DNA of 35,768 nt, taken from Pseudonocardia sp. GTDB taxonomy: Bacteria; Actinomycetota; Actinomycetes; Mycobacteriales; Pseudonocardiaceae. Under the pieces are notes generated by a model. The model saw only the letters and a list, made by a program, of their open reading frames with translations, was not told the origin of the DNA and did not search any database. Of this stretch, positions 1-8,730 are shown one piece after another (position 1 is the stretch's first letter; every line of letters begins with the position of its first letter). The translations under genes were made by a program, and so were the position numbers. Where the stretch lies: positions 1 through 35,768 of the forward strand of contig JAJAZD010000355.1 of the NCBI GenBank assembly GCA_026785945.1. The letters are read 5' to 3'.

Positions 1-93
1 GGGCGCGGGGGCATTCCGCGGGGGGGCCCGCGGGGGGCGGGCCCGGGGGGCCCCTCTCCCCCCACCGGGGGGGTCGGGGGGGCGGGGGGGCCA
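1..93. other. Low-complexity poly-G/C stretch at window edge
   Basis: This stretch is almost entirely runs of G and C, with several homopolymers of six or seven bases and very few A or T. It has no codon structure and no ribosome binding site. It looks like poor-quality sequence at a contig edge rather than real DNA, though this cannot be proven from the sequence alone. It makes the true start of the next gene uncertain. Confidence 0.5.
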
Positions 94-1326
94 ATGCCGC
101 CCCCCCGGGCCACCGTTCCGACGATCACTCGCGCCACCGGGCTCGACCGGGACTCGTTCGCCGCCCGGCACTGGGGCCGCGAGCCGCTGCTCGCACGCGG
201 TGCCGACCCCGACGCGTTCCGCGACCTGCTCGACCTCGACGGCGTCGACGAACTGCTCTCCCGGCGCGGGCTGCGCACCCCGTTCCTGCGCCTGGCCCGC
301 AACGGCGCCGTGCTCGACTCGGGCTCGTTCACCGGCCCCGGTGGTGCGGGTGCCGAGGTCGCCGACCAGGTACGTGACGACAAGGTCGCCGCGCTGTTCG
401 CCGAGGGCACCACCGTGGTGCTGCAGGCGCTGCACCGCAGCTGGCCTCCGGTGATCGACTTCGCGGCCCGGCTCGGCGCGGAGCTGGGCCACCCGGTGCA
501 GGCCAACGCCTACGTCACGCCGCCGTCGTCACGCGGATTCTCCGCCCACTACGACGTCCACGACGTGTTCGTGCTGCAGCTCGCCGGGCGCAAGCACTGG
601 ACCGTGCACGCCCCCGTGCACGCCGATCCGCTGCGCACCCAGCCGTGGAACGACCACGCGGGCGCCGTCGCCGCCCGGGCCCGCGACGACGCGCCCGTGA
701 TCGACACCGTGCTGGCGCCCGGCGACGTGATATACCTCCCGCGGGGCTGGCTGCACGCCGCCACCGCGCTGGGCGGGACGTCGGCGCACCTGACGGTCGG
801 CGTGCACGTCGTCACCCGGTTCGCGCTGGTCGAGGCCCTCACCACACTGGTGGCCGACGATCCCGACCTGCGCGCGTCACTGCCGCTCGGTGTCGACGTG
901 GCCGATCCCGACGAGCTGGCCCCGCACCTCGACGCCGTGCGCGCGGCCCTGCACGCCGCACTGGACCGGGTCGGCCCCGATGCCGTGGCCCGACGGGTGC
1001 GCGGGCGGGTCTGGAACGGCGGGCGGCCCGAGCCGGTGTCGCCCGTGGCGGGTGCGGCGTTCGCGGAGAACCTCACGGCGGGCGACCTGGTGCGCCGCCG
1101 GACCGGGTTGCACCACCGGCTGGTCGAGCGGGGCGGGAGGGTCGTGCTCGAGCTGCCCGACCGGGAGGTGTCGCTGCCGGCGACCACCACCCGGGCTGTG
1201 CGTGCGCTGCTCGACGGCGGCACGTACGCCGTCGGTGACCTCCCGGGCATGGACGGCGCCGATCAGACCGTGCTGGTCCGCCGCCTGCTGCGGGAGGGCG
1301 TGCTGGTGCCGGCCGGACGGCCGTGA
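94..1326 (+). CDS. Cupin (JmjC-like) 2-oxoglutarate/Fe(II) oxygenase
   Basis: The 410-residue protein has the cupin_4/JmjC fold signature of ribosomal-oxygenase-like proteins. The iron ligands are visible: HYD at residues 152-154 (H152, D154) and a distal histidine H221 in the GDVIYLPRGWLH segment. A lysine and tryptophan (GRKHW, about 166-170) follow the first ligand pair, as in the YcfD/RoxA group that hydroxylates ribosomal proteins or related substrates. The substrate here is unknown. The C-terminal third would be the winged-helix-like dimerisation region of that family. The ATG at 94 lies at the edge of the poly-G stretch, so the N-terminus is uncertain. The gene overlaps the next one by four bases (GTGA), so the two are probably co-translated. 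Confidence 0.8.
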   Translation: MPPPRATVPTITRATGLDRDSFAARHWGREPLLARGADPDAFRDLLDLDGVDELLSRRGLRTPFLRLARNGAVLDSGSFTGPGGAGAEVADQVRDDKVAALFAEGTTVVLQALHRSWPPVIDFAARLGAELGHPVQANAYVTPPSSRGFSAHYDVHDVFVLQLAGRKHWTVHAPVHADPLRTQPWNDHAGAVAARARDDAPVIDTVLAPGDVIYLPRGWLHAATALGGTSAHLTVGVHVVTRFALVEALTTLVADDPDLRASLPLGVDVADPDELAPHLDAVRAALHAALDRVGPDAVARRVRGRVWNGGRPEPVSPVAGAAFAENLTAGDLVRRRTGLHHRLVERGGRVVLELPDREVSLPATTTRAVRALLDGGTYAVGDLPGMDGADQTVLVRRLLREGVLVPAGRP

Positions 1327-2198
1327 GCGGACCCGGCTGGCCCCGGTGCTCCTTCGTCGCCGAAGCGGCGGGCGACGCGCGGGAGGGCACCGCGCCGCCC
1401 GCGGACCGCTGGTTCCTCGTCGAGCACCCCGGCCCGTGGGGCCGGGTGGCCCTGGCCCAGTCGGGCGTCGATCCGAGGGCGGTGACCGCGATCGGGGCGT
1501 GGGCCGCCGCGCAACGCGGCCGCGTACTGCTGGTGCGCCGCCCCGGCCGCCGGGTTCGCGACGGGGCACCGCGGCGCTGGTTCCGCATCGACTCCCGCCC
1601 GGGTCACGAGGAGATCCGCACCGGGACGTTCGCTGACGAGGCCGAGCTCGTCGGGGCCGTCGACGCCGCCGGTGAGCTCTCCACCGGCCCGCTGCACCTG
1701 GTCTGCGCGCACGGGCGCCACGACACGTGCTGCGCGGTGCGCGGGCGCCCGCTCGCCGCGGCACTCCCCCCGGACTCGACGTGGCAGTCCAGCCACCTCG
1801 GCGGTTGCCGGTTCGCCCCGGCCGTGGTGTTGCTCCCCCACGGCTACGTCCTCGGCGGCATGTCGGCCGCGGACGCCCCGGGTGTCGTTCGGGCCTTCCG
1901 CGACGGGCGGCTCGACCCCCGCTGGGTGCGGGGCCGCTCGTCGCTGTCCCCGGCCGTGCAGGTGGCACAGCACCACGCGCGGGCCGCGACGGGCGCGCTG
2001 GGGGTGGACGCGCTGCGACCCGTCGGGACGAAGGCCGCCGGGGACGGCGGCTGGCACGTCGAGCTGGCCGACCCGGACTGCACCGTCGTGCTCCGCGAGC
2101 GCGTCGTCGACACCGGCAGGCCGCTGACCTGCGCCGCGACCGCACCGGGCCACATGCGAACCTTCGACCTCCTCGACATCACGACAGCGACCCCCTGA
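1323..2198 (+). CDS. Sucrase/ferredoxin-like protein
   Basis: The 291-residue protein matches the sucrase/ferredoxin-like family, a thioredoxin-fold [2Fe-2S] type protein. The diagnostic motifs are CAHGRHDTCCAVRG in mid-protein and the downstream SSHLGGCRFAP, which supply cysteine and histidine cluster-ligand candidates. It is predicted cytosolic. The physiological role of the family is poorly defined; an electron carrier is a reasonable guess. The GTG start at 1323 overlaps the TGA of the cupin gene, so the two form a small operon. A redox protein beside an iron-dependent oxygenase is suggestive, but that is inference only. Confidence 0.75.
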   Translation: MSGPGWPRCSFVAEAAGDAREGTAPPADRWFLVEHPGPWGRVALAQSGVDPRAVTAIGAWAAAQRGRVLLVRRPGRRVRDGAPRRWFRIDSRPGHEEIRTGTFADEAELVGAVDAAGELSTGPLHLVCAHGRHDTCCAVRGRPLAAALPPDSTWQSSHLGGCRFAPAVVLLPHGYVLGGMSAADAPGVVRAFRDGRLDPRWVRGRSSLSPAVQVAQHHARAATGALGVDALRPVGTKAAGDGGWHVELADPDCTVVLRERVVDTGRPLTCAATAPGHMRTFDLLDITTATP

Positions 2199-2253
2199 CC
2201 ACCCGCACCCCGGGGTCCGGTCGCGACCGTGATCGACTTCTCGGGCGCGCGGC

Positions 2254-3366
2254 TCACCCCGCGGCGCGCACCTCGGCCAGCGCCGCCTGGTCGAGCAGGC
2301 CGAGCGACACGGCGTGCTCGGCGATCTCCATGCTGTCGTCCACGGCGAGCATGGGCACCCCGCCTGCCGTGATCTCCGCCGCGAGAGCGTCCAGCTCGGC
2401 GACCCGGCCGGGCAGGGACAGCCGGGTACGTCGGATGTAGACGGCCAGGATCCGGTCGGGGTGCTCGCGGGCGAGCGTCGCGTAGATCTCCGGGTCCACC
2501 TGCCCGCTGTCGCCGACGAGCACCAGCCCCAGCTTCGGATGTTCGGCCAGCAGCCGCCGGACCACCCCGAGCTTGTGCTCCTGAGCGCCGATCCGGAACA
2601 GCCCGCCCTTCGACGGCCCCCAGTCGGTGAGCAGCAACGGTCCGAGCGGGAAGCGGCGCAGCGCGATGAACTCCAGGAGCATCCCGTGCAGGTTCCACGG
2701 GCTCGTCGACAGGTAGAAGACCGGACGCTGCGGTCCCGGCCCGCCCACCAGCGCCCGGTACAGCGACGCCGCCCCCGGGAGCGGCGTGCGTTCGTGCACC
2801 TCGGTGAGCAGGGTGGCGCGCAGGAACTCCAGGCCGCGGCTGACGCCCGTCTCGAGGATGGTGTCGTCGACGTCACTGACCAGCCCGACCCGGGCGTCCG
2901 GGTCGACCACCAGCACCGAGGCCGACGCCGACGTGCCGTCGCGCAGGGTGAGCTCGACCTCGTGCCAGCCGGGGTCGAGGCCGGGCTCGTCGACGACGGT
3001 GTCGAGGTAGCCGTCGCTGTCGGTCCGCACCTTGACGGTGCCGCTCGGGGCGCCCACCAGCACCGACGCCTTGGGCACCTCGACGGTGAGGAACCGGGCG
3101 AGGCTCGACCGCAACACCGCCCGCCGGGAACGGACCGTCGGGAACGGTGCCGACGGCACCCCCACGGCCGGCGCCTCGGCCTCCGGTCGGCCCAGCACGA
3201 CGCGGGCACCGATCCGGATCTGCCGCGTGGTGCCGTGGCCGATGAACGGCACGACCATCGGACGGTGGTGCCCACGCACGCGCAGCACCGCCATCACCGC
3301 AGCCTGCACAGCGGTCTCGACGACCATCGCGCCCCGGACGATCGCAGTGCTCCACCACGGTGCCAT
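2254..3366 (-). CDS. App1-type phosphatase (DUF2183 family)
   Basis: The 370-residue protein resembles the catalytic domain of App1 phosphatidate phosphatases, a branch of the HAD superfamily. The nucleophile motif DVDDT is at residues 165-169, YLSTSPW (motif II region) at 218-224, HK near 264, and GDSGQVDPEIY at 285-295 (acidic motif). The first 150 residues form a beta-rich N-terminal part usual in bacterial members. The open frame continues upstream to 3612, but that part is basic and low-complexity. The ATG at 3366 gives a natural N-terminus. It probably dephosphorylates phosphatidate or a related lipid; the substrate is not shown by sequence. It converges with the sucrase/ferredoxin-like gene, leaving 55 bases between the stops. 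Confidence 0.8.
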   Translation of the reverse strand: MAPWWSTAIVRGAMVVETAVQAAVMAVLRVRGHHRPMVVPFIGHGTTRQIRIGARVVLGRPEAEAPAVGVPSAPFPTVRSRRAVLRSSLARFLTVEVPKASVLVGAPSGTVKVRTDSDGYLDTVVDEPGLDPGWHEVELTLRDGTSASASVLVVDPDARVGLVSDVDDTILETGVSRGLEFLRATLLTEVHERTPLPGAASLYRALVGGPGPQRPVFYLSTSPWNLHGMLLEFIALRRFPLGPLLLTDWGPSKGGLFRIGAQEHKLGVVRRLLAEHPKLGLVLVGDSGQVDPEIYATLAREHPDRILAVYIRRTRLSLPGRVAELDALAAEITAGGVPMLAVDDSMEIAEHAVSLGLLDQAALAEVRAAG

Positions 3367-3454
3367 GCGGCAGGAGTACCGCACCCAACGGACCGACCGC
3401 CACCCGGGGATCACCGGCCGCCAGCACCCGCACCCGCGCCCGCTCCCGCACGAG

Positions 3455-3491
3455 CGGCACTCTCGTCCAACCCGGCTGGACGAGAGTGCCG
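3455..3491. repeat. Perfect 15-bp inverted repeat with 7-nt loop
   Basis: The left arm CGGCACTCTCGTCCA (3455-3469) and its exact reverse complement (3477-3491) flank a 7-base loop. It lies in the 160-base gap between the divergent App1-type gene and the HAD remnant, 35 bases before the GTG at 3527. No U-tract follows, so it is not a textbook terminator. It may be a mobile or REP-like palindrome or an operator. Confidence 0.85.
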
Positions 3492-3526
3492 TTCGTCGGC
3501 GCGGGGTCGCCCGTAGCATCGACTCG

Positions 3527-4007
3527 GTGACCCCATTCCCCGGGCGGACGGTCCTGCTCGACCTCGACGGCACCCTCGCCGACTCCGCCGCGCTGATCAC
3601 CGAGCATCTCACCGGCGCGATCGCATCGGTCGGGGCCGCCGGTGCCGGACCCTGTCGCGCTGCGCGCCCTGGTCGGGCCGCCGTTCGAGATCGCCCTGCC
3701 GGGGCTCGGGCTCACCGATGGACAGACGAGCGTGGCCATCGCGGCCTACCGCGGGTCCTACGACCGGGTCGCCGCCACCCGCACGCCGCTGTTCCCCGGC
3801 GTGCCCGAGTTCCTGGGGAAGCTCGGAGCCGCCGGGCTGCGGCCGGCGGTGGCCACGTCGCAGCCCGAGTACCTCGCCAGGTGGATCGTCGAGGGTGTCG
3901 GGATCGACGAGCACTTCACGCTCGTCGGGCGGGGCCGCCGGGCCGAGATGACCCGGGCGGCGAGGCGGCCGTCACGCGGTTCGGGTCGACTTCGGAAGGG
4001 ACGGCGC
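3527..4007 (+). pseudogene. HAD-family phosphatase remnant (frameshifted, truncated)
   Basis: Translation from GTG 3527 gives a HAD motif I, LLDLDGTLADS, typical of phosphoglycolate-phosphatase-like enzymes. Near 3640 the homologous frame shifts: the cap domain (VPDPVALRALVGPPFEIALP) and motif II region (PAVATSQP) continue in another frame. The protein-like signal stops after HFTLVG at about 3930. The motif III lysine and the C-terminal acidic motif are missing. The second frame then reads without a stop into the GTPase gene downstream. One frameshift plus a missing 3' part argue for a dead gene. A sequencing error could explain the shift but not the lost C-terminus. Confidence 0.75.
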
Positions 4008-6296
4008 GTGTCCACTGACGTCTCGGCGCGCATCCAGCAGATTCTCGACAAGCGCCGGCAGGGTCTTCCCCCGCTGCGGTCGGAGATCGCCGTGTGGCGG
4101 GAGGTCGACGAGCAGCTGGGCGAGCTCGACGCCGCCGTCATGGCCCTGCGCGACCACGCCGGCACCCCCGACGAGCTCCGCGAGCGCCTGACCCAGTTCC
4201 GTGTCGAGGACGCGCGGGACGGCATCGCCGAGGCGCTCCGGCTGCTGCGCGTGCTGGAGTCCCGGTTCTCCCGTGACACGGTGAACATCGGTGTGAGCGG
4301 TCAGGCGCGGGTCGGCAAGAGCACCCTGTTGCAGTCGGTCTCGGGGCTGTCCGACGACCAGATCCCCACGGGGCAGGGCCTGGCGGTCACGGCGGTGCGC
4401 AGCCGCATCCAGCACAGCGCCACCGTCGATCGGGCGACGCTGCGCATGCACACGTTCGGGACCTTCGTCGCCGACGTCGTCGCGCCCTACCACGCCGAGC
4501 TCGGGCTGACGGGCCTGCCGGCCGCACCTGCGGAGTTCCGGACCTGGAGCTACCCGACACCCGGCGCCGACGAGCGCGGTGACGACACCGCCGGCCGTCC
4601 CAGCTACGCCACGATGCTCAACCGGCTCCGGGACATGCAGGCGTCGATCTCGACGTTCGTCGACGACCTCACCGGCGGCGAGCGCGTCGTCGGGCTCGAC
4701 GAGCTGCGCCGGTTCGTCGCCTATCCGACGAACGACGAGCTGCGCGCCGCCGCCGCGGCCGGCGGCACCGTGCATCGCCGCTACCTCGCGGTACGCGACG
4801 CCCGGATCGAGTGCCGCTTCCCCGAGCTGCATGTCGAGAACCTCGCGATCGTCGACCTGCCCGGGCTCGGCGAGGTGGCGGTGCGGGCCGAGGCCCACCA
4901 CGTCGACGGCCTCCAGGACGAGGTCGACGTCGTGCTGCTGGTCAAGCGCGCCGTCGAGGGCATGGCGTACTGGGGCGGTGCGGACGCGCGGGCGCTGGAC
5001 CTGCTGGACATCGCCCGCGGCTTCGCGGCGAAGCGCGACTTCGTCTTCCTGCTGATCAACCGCGGCGGCACCGCCGCGGCGCTGCAGGACGCACTGCGCG
5101 ACGACATCCGGCGCCAGGTCAACATCGGCCGGGCCGACCAGTTCTTCCGGGTCGTCGAGGCCGACGCGGCCGATCCGGCGGACGTCCACAAGCAGGTGCT
5201 GGTCCCGGTGCTCGACCATCTCGCCGACCGGATGTCGACGATGGACGCCGACGTCGTCGCCGGTACGCGGGCGCAGCTGTGCGCGGCGGCCGACCGGGTC
5301 GCCGCGCTGGCCGCGGACCTCGACCCGGCACTGGCGTCGGTCTCCCCCGCCAGCGGGAGCGTCGCCGAGGACCTCGACCGGCGCACGTCCCGGCTCCGCC
5401 AGGACCTCACGGGCGACCTGGTCGCGCTCGTCGGGGAGCTGCACGAACAGACCCGCAACGCCGCCGAGGACCCCGAGTACGTCGCCGCCGTGGAGGAGGC
5501 CTTCGCCACCACGCGCGCCTGGATCACCGCCGGGCTCGGGGTCGACGAGCGGAGCTGGAAGGACGAGGGGCTGCGCACGATGCGGGTCGACCGCGGCAGC
5601 GGCCGGTACGCCGGCGAGGAGCTCAACCGCGTCCGGGTGGAGATCAGTACGTCGTTCGAGGGTCTCGACGTGTTCTTCGACGCCCGCGTCGCGCAGCTCT
5701 GGAACCGCGTGGCCGCGTCGCTCTCACCCCACCTCGGCGAGCTGCTCGCCGGCCTCGACGGCGAGCACGCCCTGCGCCGCCTCGCCGAACTGCTCGACGG
5801 CGCGTCGGAGCCGTGCCCACGCCTGAGCCGTGCGGTGCAGGCGCTGCTGGCGGTCCGTCTCGACTACCGCTCGCAGCTGCACCCGCGGGTGCGTGCCGAG
5901 CTCGACGGCCTCTCCCTGCAGGTCACCGACCCCCACACCGGCGACCCCCGCACGCAGATCGTCGTCGAGGCCACCGAGGCCGGGGTCGAGGAGCTGTACC
6001 AGTTCGTCGTCCGCAAGGCCGAGCGCGCCGCGCACCTCACGAAGAAGGCCCTGCTCCGCGAGGGCGTCACCCCGGCACTGGTCCTGCACGCCGCCGCGGA
6101 GCAGTTCGAGGACGTGCTGATCAGGTCCGGGGACTCCGAGCGGGAGTTCAAACGGCTGGCGCGGTCCTACCGCGACGAGGTGTGGCCGGGCGTCTACGGC
6201 GAGATCGACGCGGCCAACGCGCGGATCGCCCGGGTCCGGCGCGCCCGCGAGACGCTGCTGGCGAGCCTGGCCGCGATGCCCGGGGGGAACACATGA
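4008..6296 (+). CDS. Dynamin-like GTPase, first gene of a double-GTPase operon
   Basis: The 762-residue protein has a P-loop GQARVGKS at residues 98-105 and a G3 motif DLPG at 283-286. The canonical G4 NKxD is replaced by LLINRGG. A long, largely helical C-terminal half follows, the layout of dynamin-like or YfjP-like large GTPases. The GTG start at 4008 has GGAAGG nine bases upstream. The open frame extends further upstream, but only into the HAD remnant. The stop overlaps the next GTPase start (ATGA), and two more genes follow with coupled starts. Such paired GTPases are described in the literature as predicted conflict or membrane-associated systems, possibly the double-GTPase class. That assignment is inference; no function is proven by sequence. 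Confidence 0.75.
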   Translation: MSTDVSARIQQILDKRRQGLPPLRSEIAVWREVDEQLGELDAAVMALRDHAGTPDELRERLTQFRVEDARDGIAEALRLLRVLESRFSRDTVNIGVSGQARVGKSTLLQSVSGLSDDQIPTGQGLAVTAVRSRIQHSATVDRATLRMHTFGTFVADVVAPYHAELGLTGLPAAPAEFRTWSYPTPGADERGDDTAGRPSYATMLNRLRDMQASISTFVDDLTGGERVVGLDELRRFVAYPTNDELRAAAAAGGTVHRRYLAVRDARIECRFPELHVENLAIVDLPGLGEVAVRAEAHHVDGLQDEVDVVLLVKRAVEGMAYWGGADARALDLLDIARGFAAKRDFVFLLINRGGTAAALQDALRDDIRRQVNIGRADQFFRVVEADAADPADVHKQVLVPVLDHLADRMSTMDADVVAGTRAQLCAAADRVAALAADLDPALASVSPASGSVAEDLDRRTSRLRQDLTGDLVALVGELHEQTRNAAEDPEYVAAVEEAFATTRAWITAGLGVDERSWKDEGLRTMRVDRGSGRYAGEELNRVRVEISTSFEGLDVFFDARVAQLWNRVAASLSPHLGELLAGLDGEHALRRLAELLDGASEPCPRLSRAVQALLAVRLDYRSQLHPRVRAELDGLSLQVTDPHTGDPRTQIVVEATEAGVEELYQFVVRKAERAAHLTKKALLREGVTPALVLHAAAEQFEDVLIRSGDSEREFKRLARSYRDEVWPGVYGEIDAANARIARVRRARETLLASLAAMPGGNT

Positions 6297-7426
6297 CCGA
6301 CACCAGCAGGCTCGTCTACCGCATCGGGATGGTCGGGCCGTCCCGCGTCGGCAAGACGTCGCTGATCACGGCGCTGCTCCGCGGCGGGCAGCACCTGCTG
6401 GAGGGCACCCCGGTCGCGATGAAGGCGATCGGCTCGTCGACCCAGAAGCGGCTCGGGCAGCACCGCCGTGATCTGGAGGGCTCGCTGCTGGCCGGGAAGT
6501 TCCGGCCCGGCGCGTTGGGCGGAACCCAGGAGAAGTTCCTGTTCCACCTGCTCCTGGACCCCGGGGTGCCCGACGCCGGCATCGAGCTCCAACTGCTCGA
6601 CTACCCGGGTGGCTGGTTCGACCCCGTCACCCGCCCCCCGGGCGCGGACTGGGAGGAGTGCGAGCACTTCCTCGAACAGAGCAGCGTGCTGATCGTCCCG
6701 ATCGACGCCGCCGTGCTCATGGAGGCCACCAGCGCCACCCACCTGCGGGTGATGCCGTCGATCCTCGCGACGACGCAGGTCGGCGACGTGGTGCGGTCGT
6801 GGCTGACCGAGCGCAAGCGGCGCCCCGACGAGCCGGGCCTGCTCATGCTGTGCCCGGTCAAGTGCGAGTCCTACTTCGACGACAACGGCGGCGACCGGGA
6901 CGACTCCGAGGAGCTGCTCACCTGGGTCCGGCGGCTCTACCACGACGTCATCGACGCGGTGCCCGGCGAGGCGCCCCACGTGCGCACGCTGTACTGCCCC
7001 GTCGACACCATCGGCTGCGTCGAGATCACCGGCGCGGAGTGGACGCCCGAACCCGGGGACCCCGCCACCCTGGCCTTCTCCGCCGAGTACGGAGTCCGGC
7101 CCCCGGGCCGCCAGGCGATCAAGGGCGCGGACGACGTGCTGATGGCGCTGTGCCGCCACCTCGTCGGTGCCCGGCAGCGGGTGGAGGAGGCCGTCGCCAC
7201 GGAGAAGGGCCGGACGGCCACGACCGCGGAGCGCTACGCCGAGCGCCACGAGGGCTTCTTCCTCGACATCTGGTACGTGCTCAACGGCGAGCGCCGGTAC
7301 CGGCGCGAGGCGGCCGAGGATGTCCGGGGCGCGGCTGTCGAGGCGGACAAGCGGGTCACGGCGTTGACGGAGATCATCGAGGACCTCGCGTCGCGCCGCC
7401 CGGGTGGCCGCGTCCGGCAATGGTGA
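6293..7426 (+). CDS. Second GTPase (TRAFAC-like) of the operon
   Basis: The 377-residue protein carries a P-loop GPSRVGKT at residues 15-22 and a G3-like motif DYPG at 103-106. A segment LIVPIDAAVLMEA follows where a switch/G4 region would be, and LLMLCPVKCES may hold the base-specificity lysine. It is shorter and clearly distinct from the dynamin-like GTPase encoded just upstream, whose stop it overlaps (ATGA at 6293-6296). No membrane segment is visible. The C-terminus is helical and charged. The tight coupling implies the two GTPases act as a pair, but the partner and substrate are unknown. It may belong to the double-GTPase (DO-GTPase) families; this is from memory, not a search. Confidence 0.7.
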   Translation: MTDTSRLVYRIGMVGPSRVGKTSLITALLRGGQHLLEGTPVAMKAIGSSTQKRLGQHRRDLEGSLLAGKFRPGALGGTQEKFLFHLLLDPGVPDAGIELQLLDYPGGWFDPVTRPPGADWEECEHFLEQSSVLIVPIDAAVLMEATSATHLRVMPSILATTQVGDVVRSWLTERKRRPDEPGLLMLCPVKCESYFDDNGGDRDDSEELLTWVRRLYHDVIDAVPGEAPHVRTLYCPVDTIGCVEITGAEWTPEPGDPATLAFSAEYGVRPPGRQAIKGADDVLMALCRHLVGARQRVEEAVATEKGRTATTAERYAERHEGFFLDIWYVLNGERRYRREAAEDVRGAAVEADKRVTALTEIIEDLASRRPGGRVRQW

Positions 7427-7430
7427 CCCG

Positions 7431-8240
7431 GTGATCTCCGCCGCCGTGCAGACCCGGGGCCGCACGCGCGGCGCCGACTACGCGTTCCTCGGCGAGGCGC
7501 CGGAGAACCCCTGGTGGCGGACCTACGGCGGGTACACCACCTTCGAGCATCCGACGATCCTGCTGCACTCCGACGGCGAGTGCTGGGAGGCGTTCCTCAG
7601 CGGGATCCCGTCCCGACGCCGCGACGCGGTCGGGACGACGATCCGGTTCACGCTGGTTCTTTCCGGGAGCGCCGCGGAGGCCGGGCCCGTCCTGGCGCTG
7701 ATCGGGGCGTGGCTGGGTGACATCGTCGGGACCGGGCACGTCGTGGCGGACGCGCTGGACGCCGTGTTCGGCGAACCGGACGTCGAGCGGCTGCTCGCGA
7801 ACCCGGACGACAGCGACGTCGAGGGCCGGGTCCTCGATCTCCTGACCGCCCTGCCGCCCGGCCCCACCGTCGCGGCCGCGGCGTCGCCCCCGGACTGGCT
7901 GTGGACCCTCGAGGTCCCCGAGGCGCGCGACGCGTTCCTGCTCCAGGCCGGGGAGCTCCTCGACGGCCACGCGGGCCGCGCGCTCCTGCTGAACCTGGTG
8001 GGCTCACCCACCGACGTCGAACCGCTGCTGCGGGACCCGCGCACGCTCGCAGTCCTCGGCACGGACCTCGACCCCGCGCTCGTGGCGCTGCCCCGCGGGA
8101 CGCCCCCGGGAAAAGCGCCCGCGCCGTCCCGTGGGACGGCGCGCCGGCTCCGGACCGAGCTCCGCGCCGCGATGGTGCTGGTCGCGATACTCGTCGTGAC
8201 GCTGGTGGCGACCCTGGGCGGCCTGATCTGGAACCGGTGA
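7431..8240 (+). CDS. Unrecognised tail-anchored membrane protein of GTPase operon
   Basis: I do not recognise this 269-residue protein. The N-terminal 110 residues look globular and rich in aromatic residues ([28 protein letters not shown]). A central helical region and a proline/arginine-rich linker follow. The last 23 residues contain one strong hydrophobic segment ([21 protein letters not shown]) close to the C-terminus, so it is probably tail-anchored with its bulk in the cytoplasm. GTG 7431 starts four bases after the GTPase stop; GTG 7404 in the same frame is an alternative. It could anchor the two GTPases at the membrane, an inference from gene order. Confidence 0.6.
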   Translation: MISAAVQTRGRTRGADYAFLGEAPENPWWRTYGGYTTFEHPTILLHSDGECWEAFLSGIPSRRRDAVGTTIRFTLVLSGSAAEAGPVLALIGAWLGDIVGTGHVVADALDAVFGEPDVERLLANPDDSDVEGRVLDLLTALPPGPTVAAAASPPDWLWTLEVPEARDAFLLQAGELLDGHAGRALLLNLVGSPTDVEPLLRDPRTLAVLGTDLDPALVALPRGTPPGKAPAPSRGTARRLRTELRAAMVLVAILVVTLVATLGGLIWNR

Positions 8241-8668
8241 CCCCGGCCGAGGACCAGCGTTGGGAGGTGTCCCTCGACGTCGCGACCACCGACGGGCACC
8301 GGTTGGACCTGACACTGCACGGCACGTGGGCCGCAGGCGGCGGCCCGAACGTCCTGCGCTCCGACGTGGACGGCGCCGTCGCGATCCGCGGCGGGGACGA
8401 GCCGGCCCGCCCGGTGACCGGCCGGATCGAGGTGGAGCTGCGGCCCGCGCTGCTGCGGGGCACCGCCGGGGTGCGGCGCGTCCGGCTCGACCTGGAGTTC
8501 GCCCGGCACCGCCTCACCGTCGTCGACGCGGTGGGCTGGACCCACAGCATCCTGCGCATCACCCTCCCCGGCCGGCTGGAGGACAGGCGCAGAGCGCGCC
8601 GGGTGGAGGTGAGCATCAACCCCCTCCAGCTCCTGGCCCAGGTGTTCCGCCTCAACCTCCCGCGGTGA
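8237..8668 (+). CDS. Small unrecognised beta-rich protein, last gene of GTPase operon
   Basis: The 143-residue protein is of unknown family. Alternating hydrophobic and charged residues suggest beta strands ([35 protein letters not shown]). An arginine-rich segment follows, then a final amphipathic stretch. It has no signal peptide or membrane segment. Its GTG start overlaps the stop of the tail-anchored protein gene (GTGA), completing a four-gene coupled cluster. Sixty-two bases separate it from glpK, so glpK probably has its own promoter. Confidence 0.55.
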   Translation: MTPAEDQRWEVSLDVATTDGHRLDLTLHGTWAAGGGPNVLRSDVDGAVAIRGGDEPARPVTGRIEVELRPALLRGTAGVRRVRLDLEFARHRLTVVDAVGWTHSILRITLPGRLEDRRRARRVEVSINPLQLLAQVFRLNLPR

Positions 8669-8730
8669 GCCCCCGTCTTTCTTCCTCGCCGTGGGGGGGT
8701 GGAGACCTCCACGTACGCGAGACTGCACCC

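Noticed and set aside
3642-4007. A real HAD-GTPase fusion protein
   Set aside because: The frame is open, but the HAD part lacks motif I in this frame and its C-terminal motifs, and a good GTG with GGAAGG starts the GTPase at 4008.
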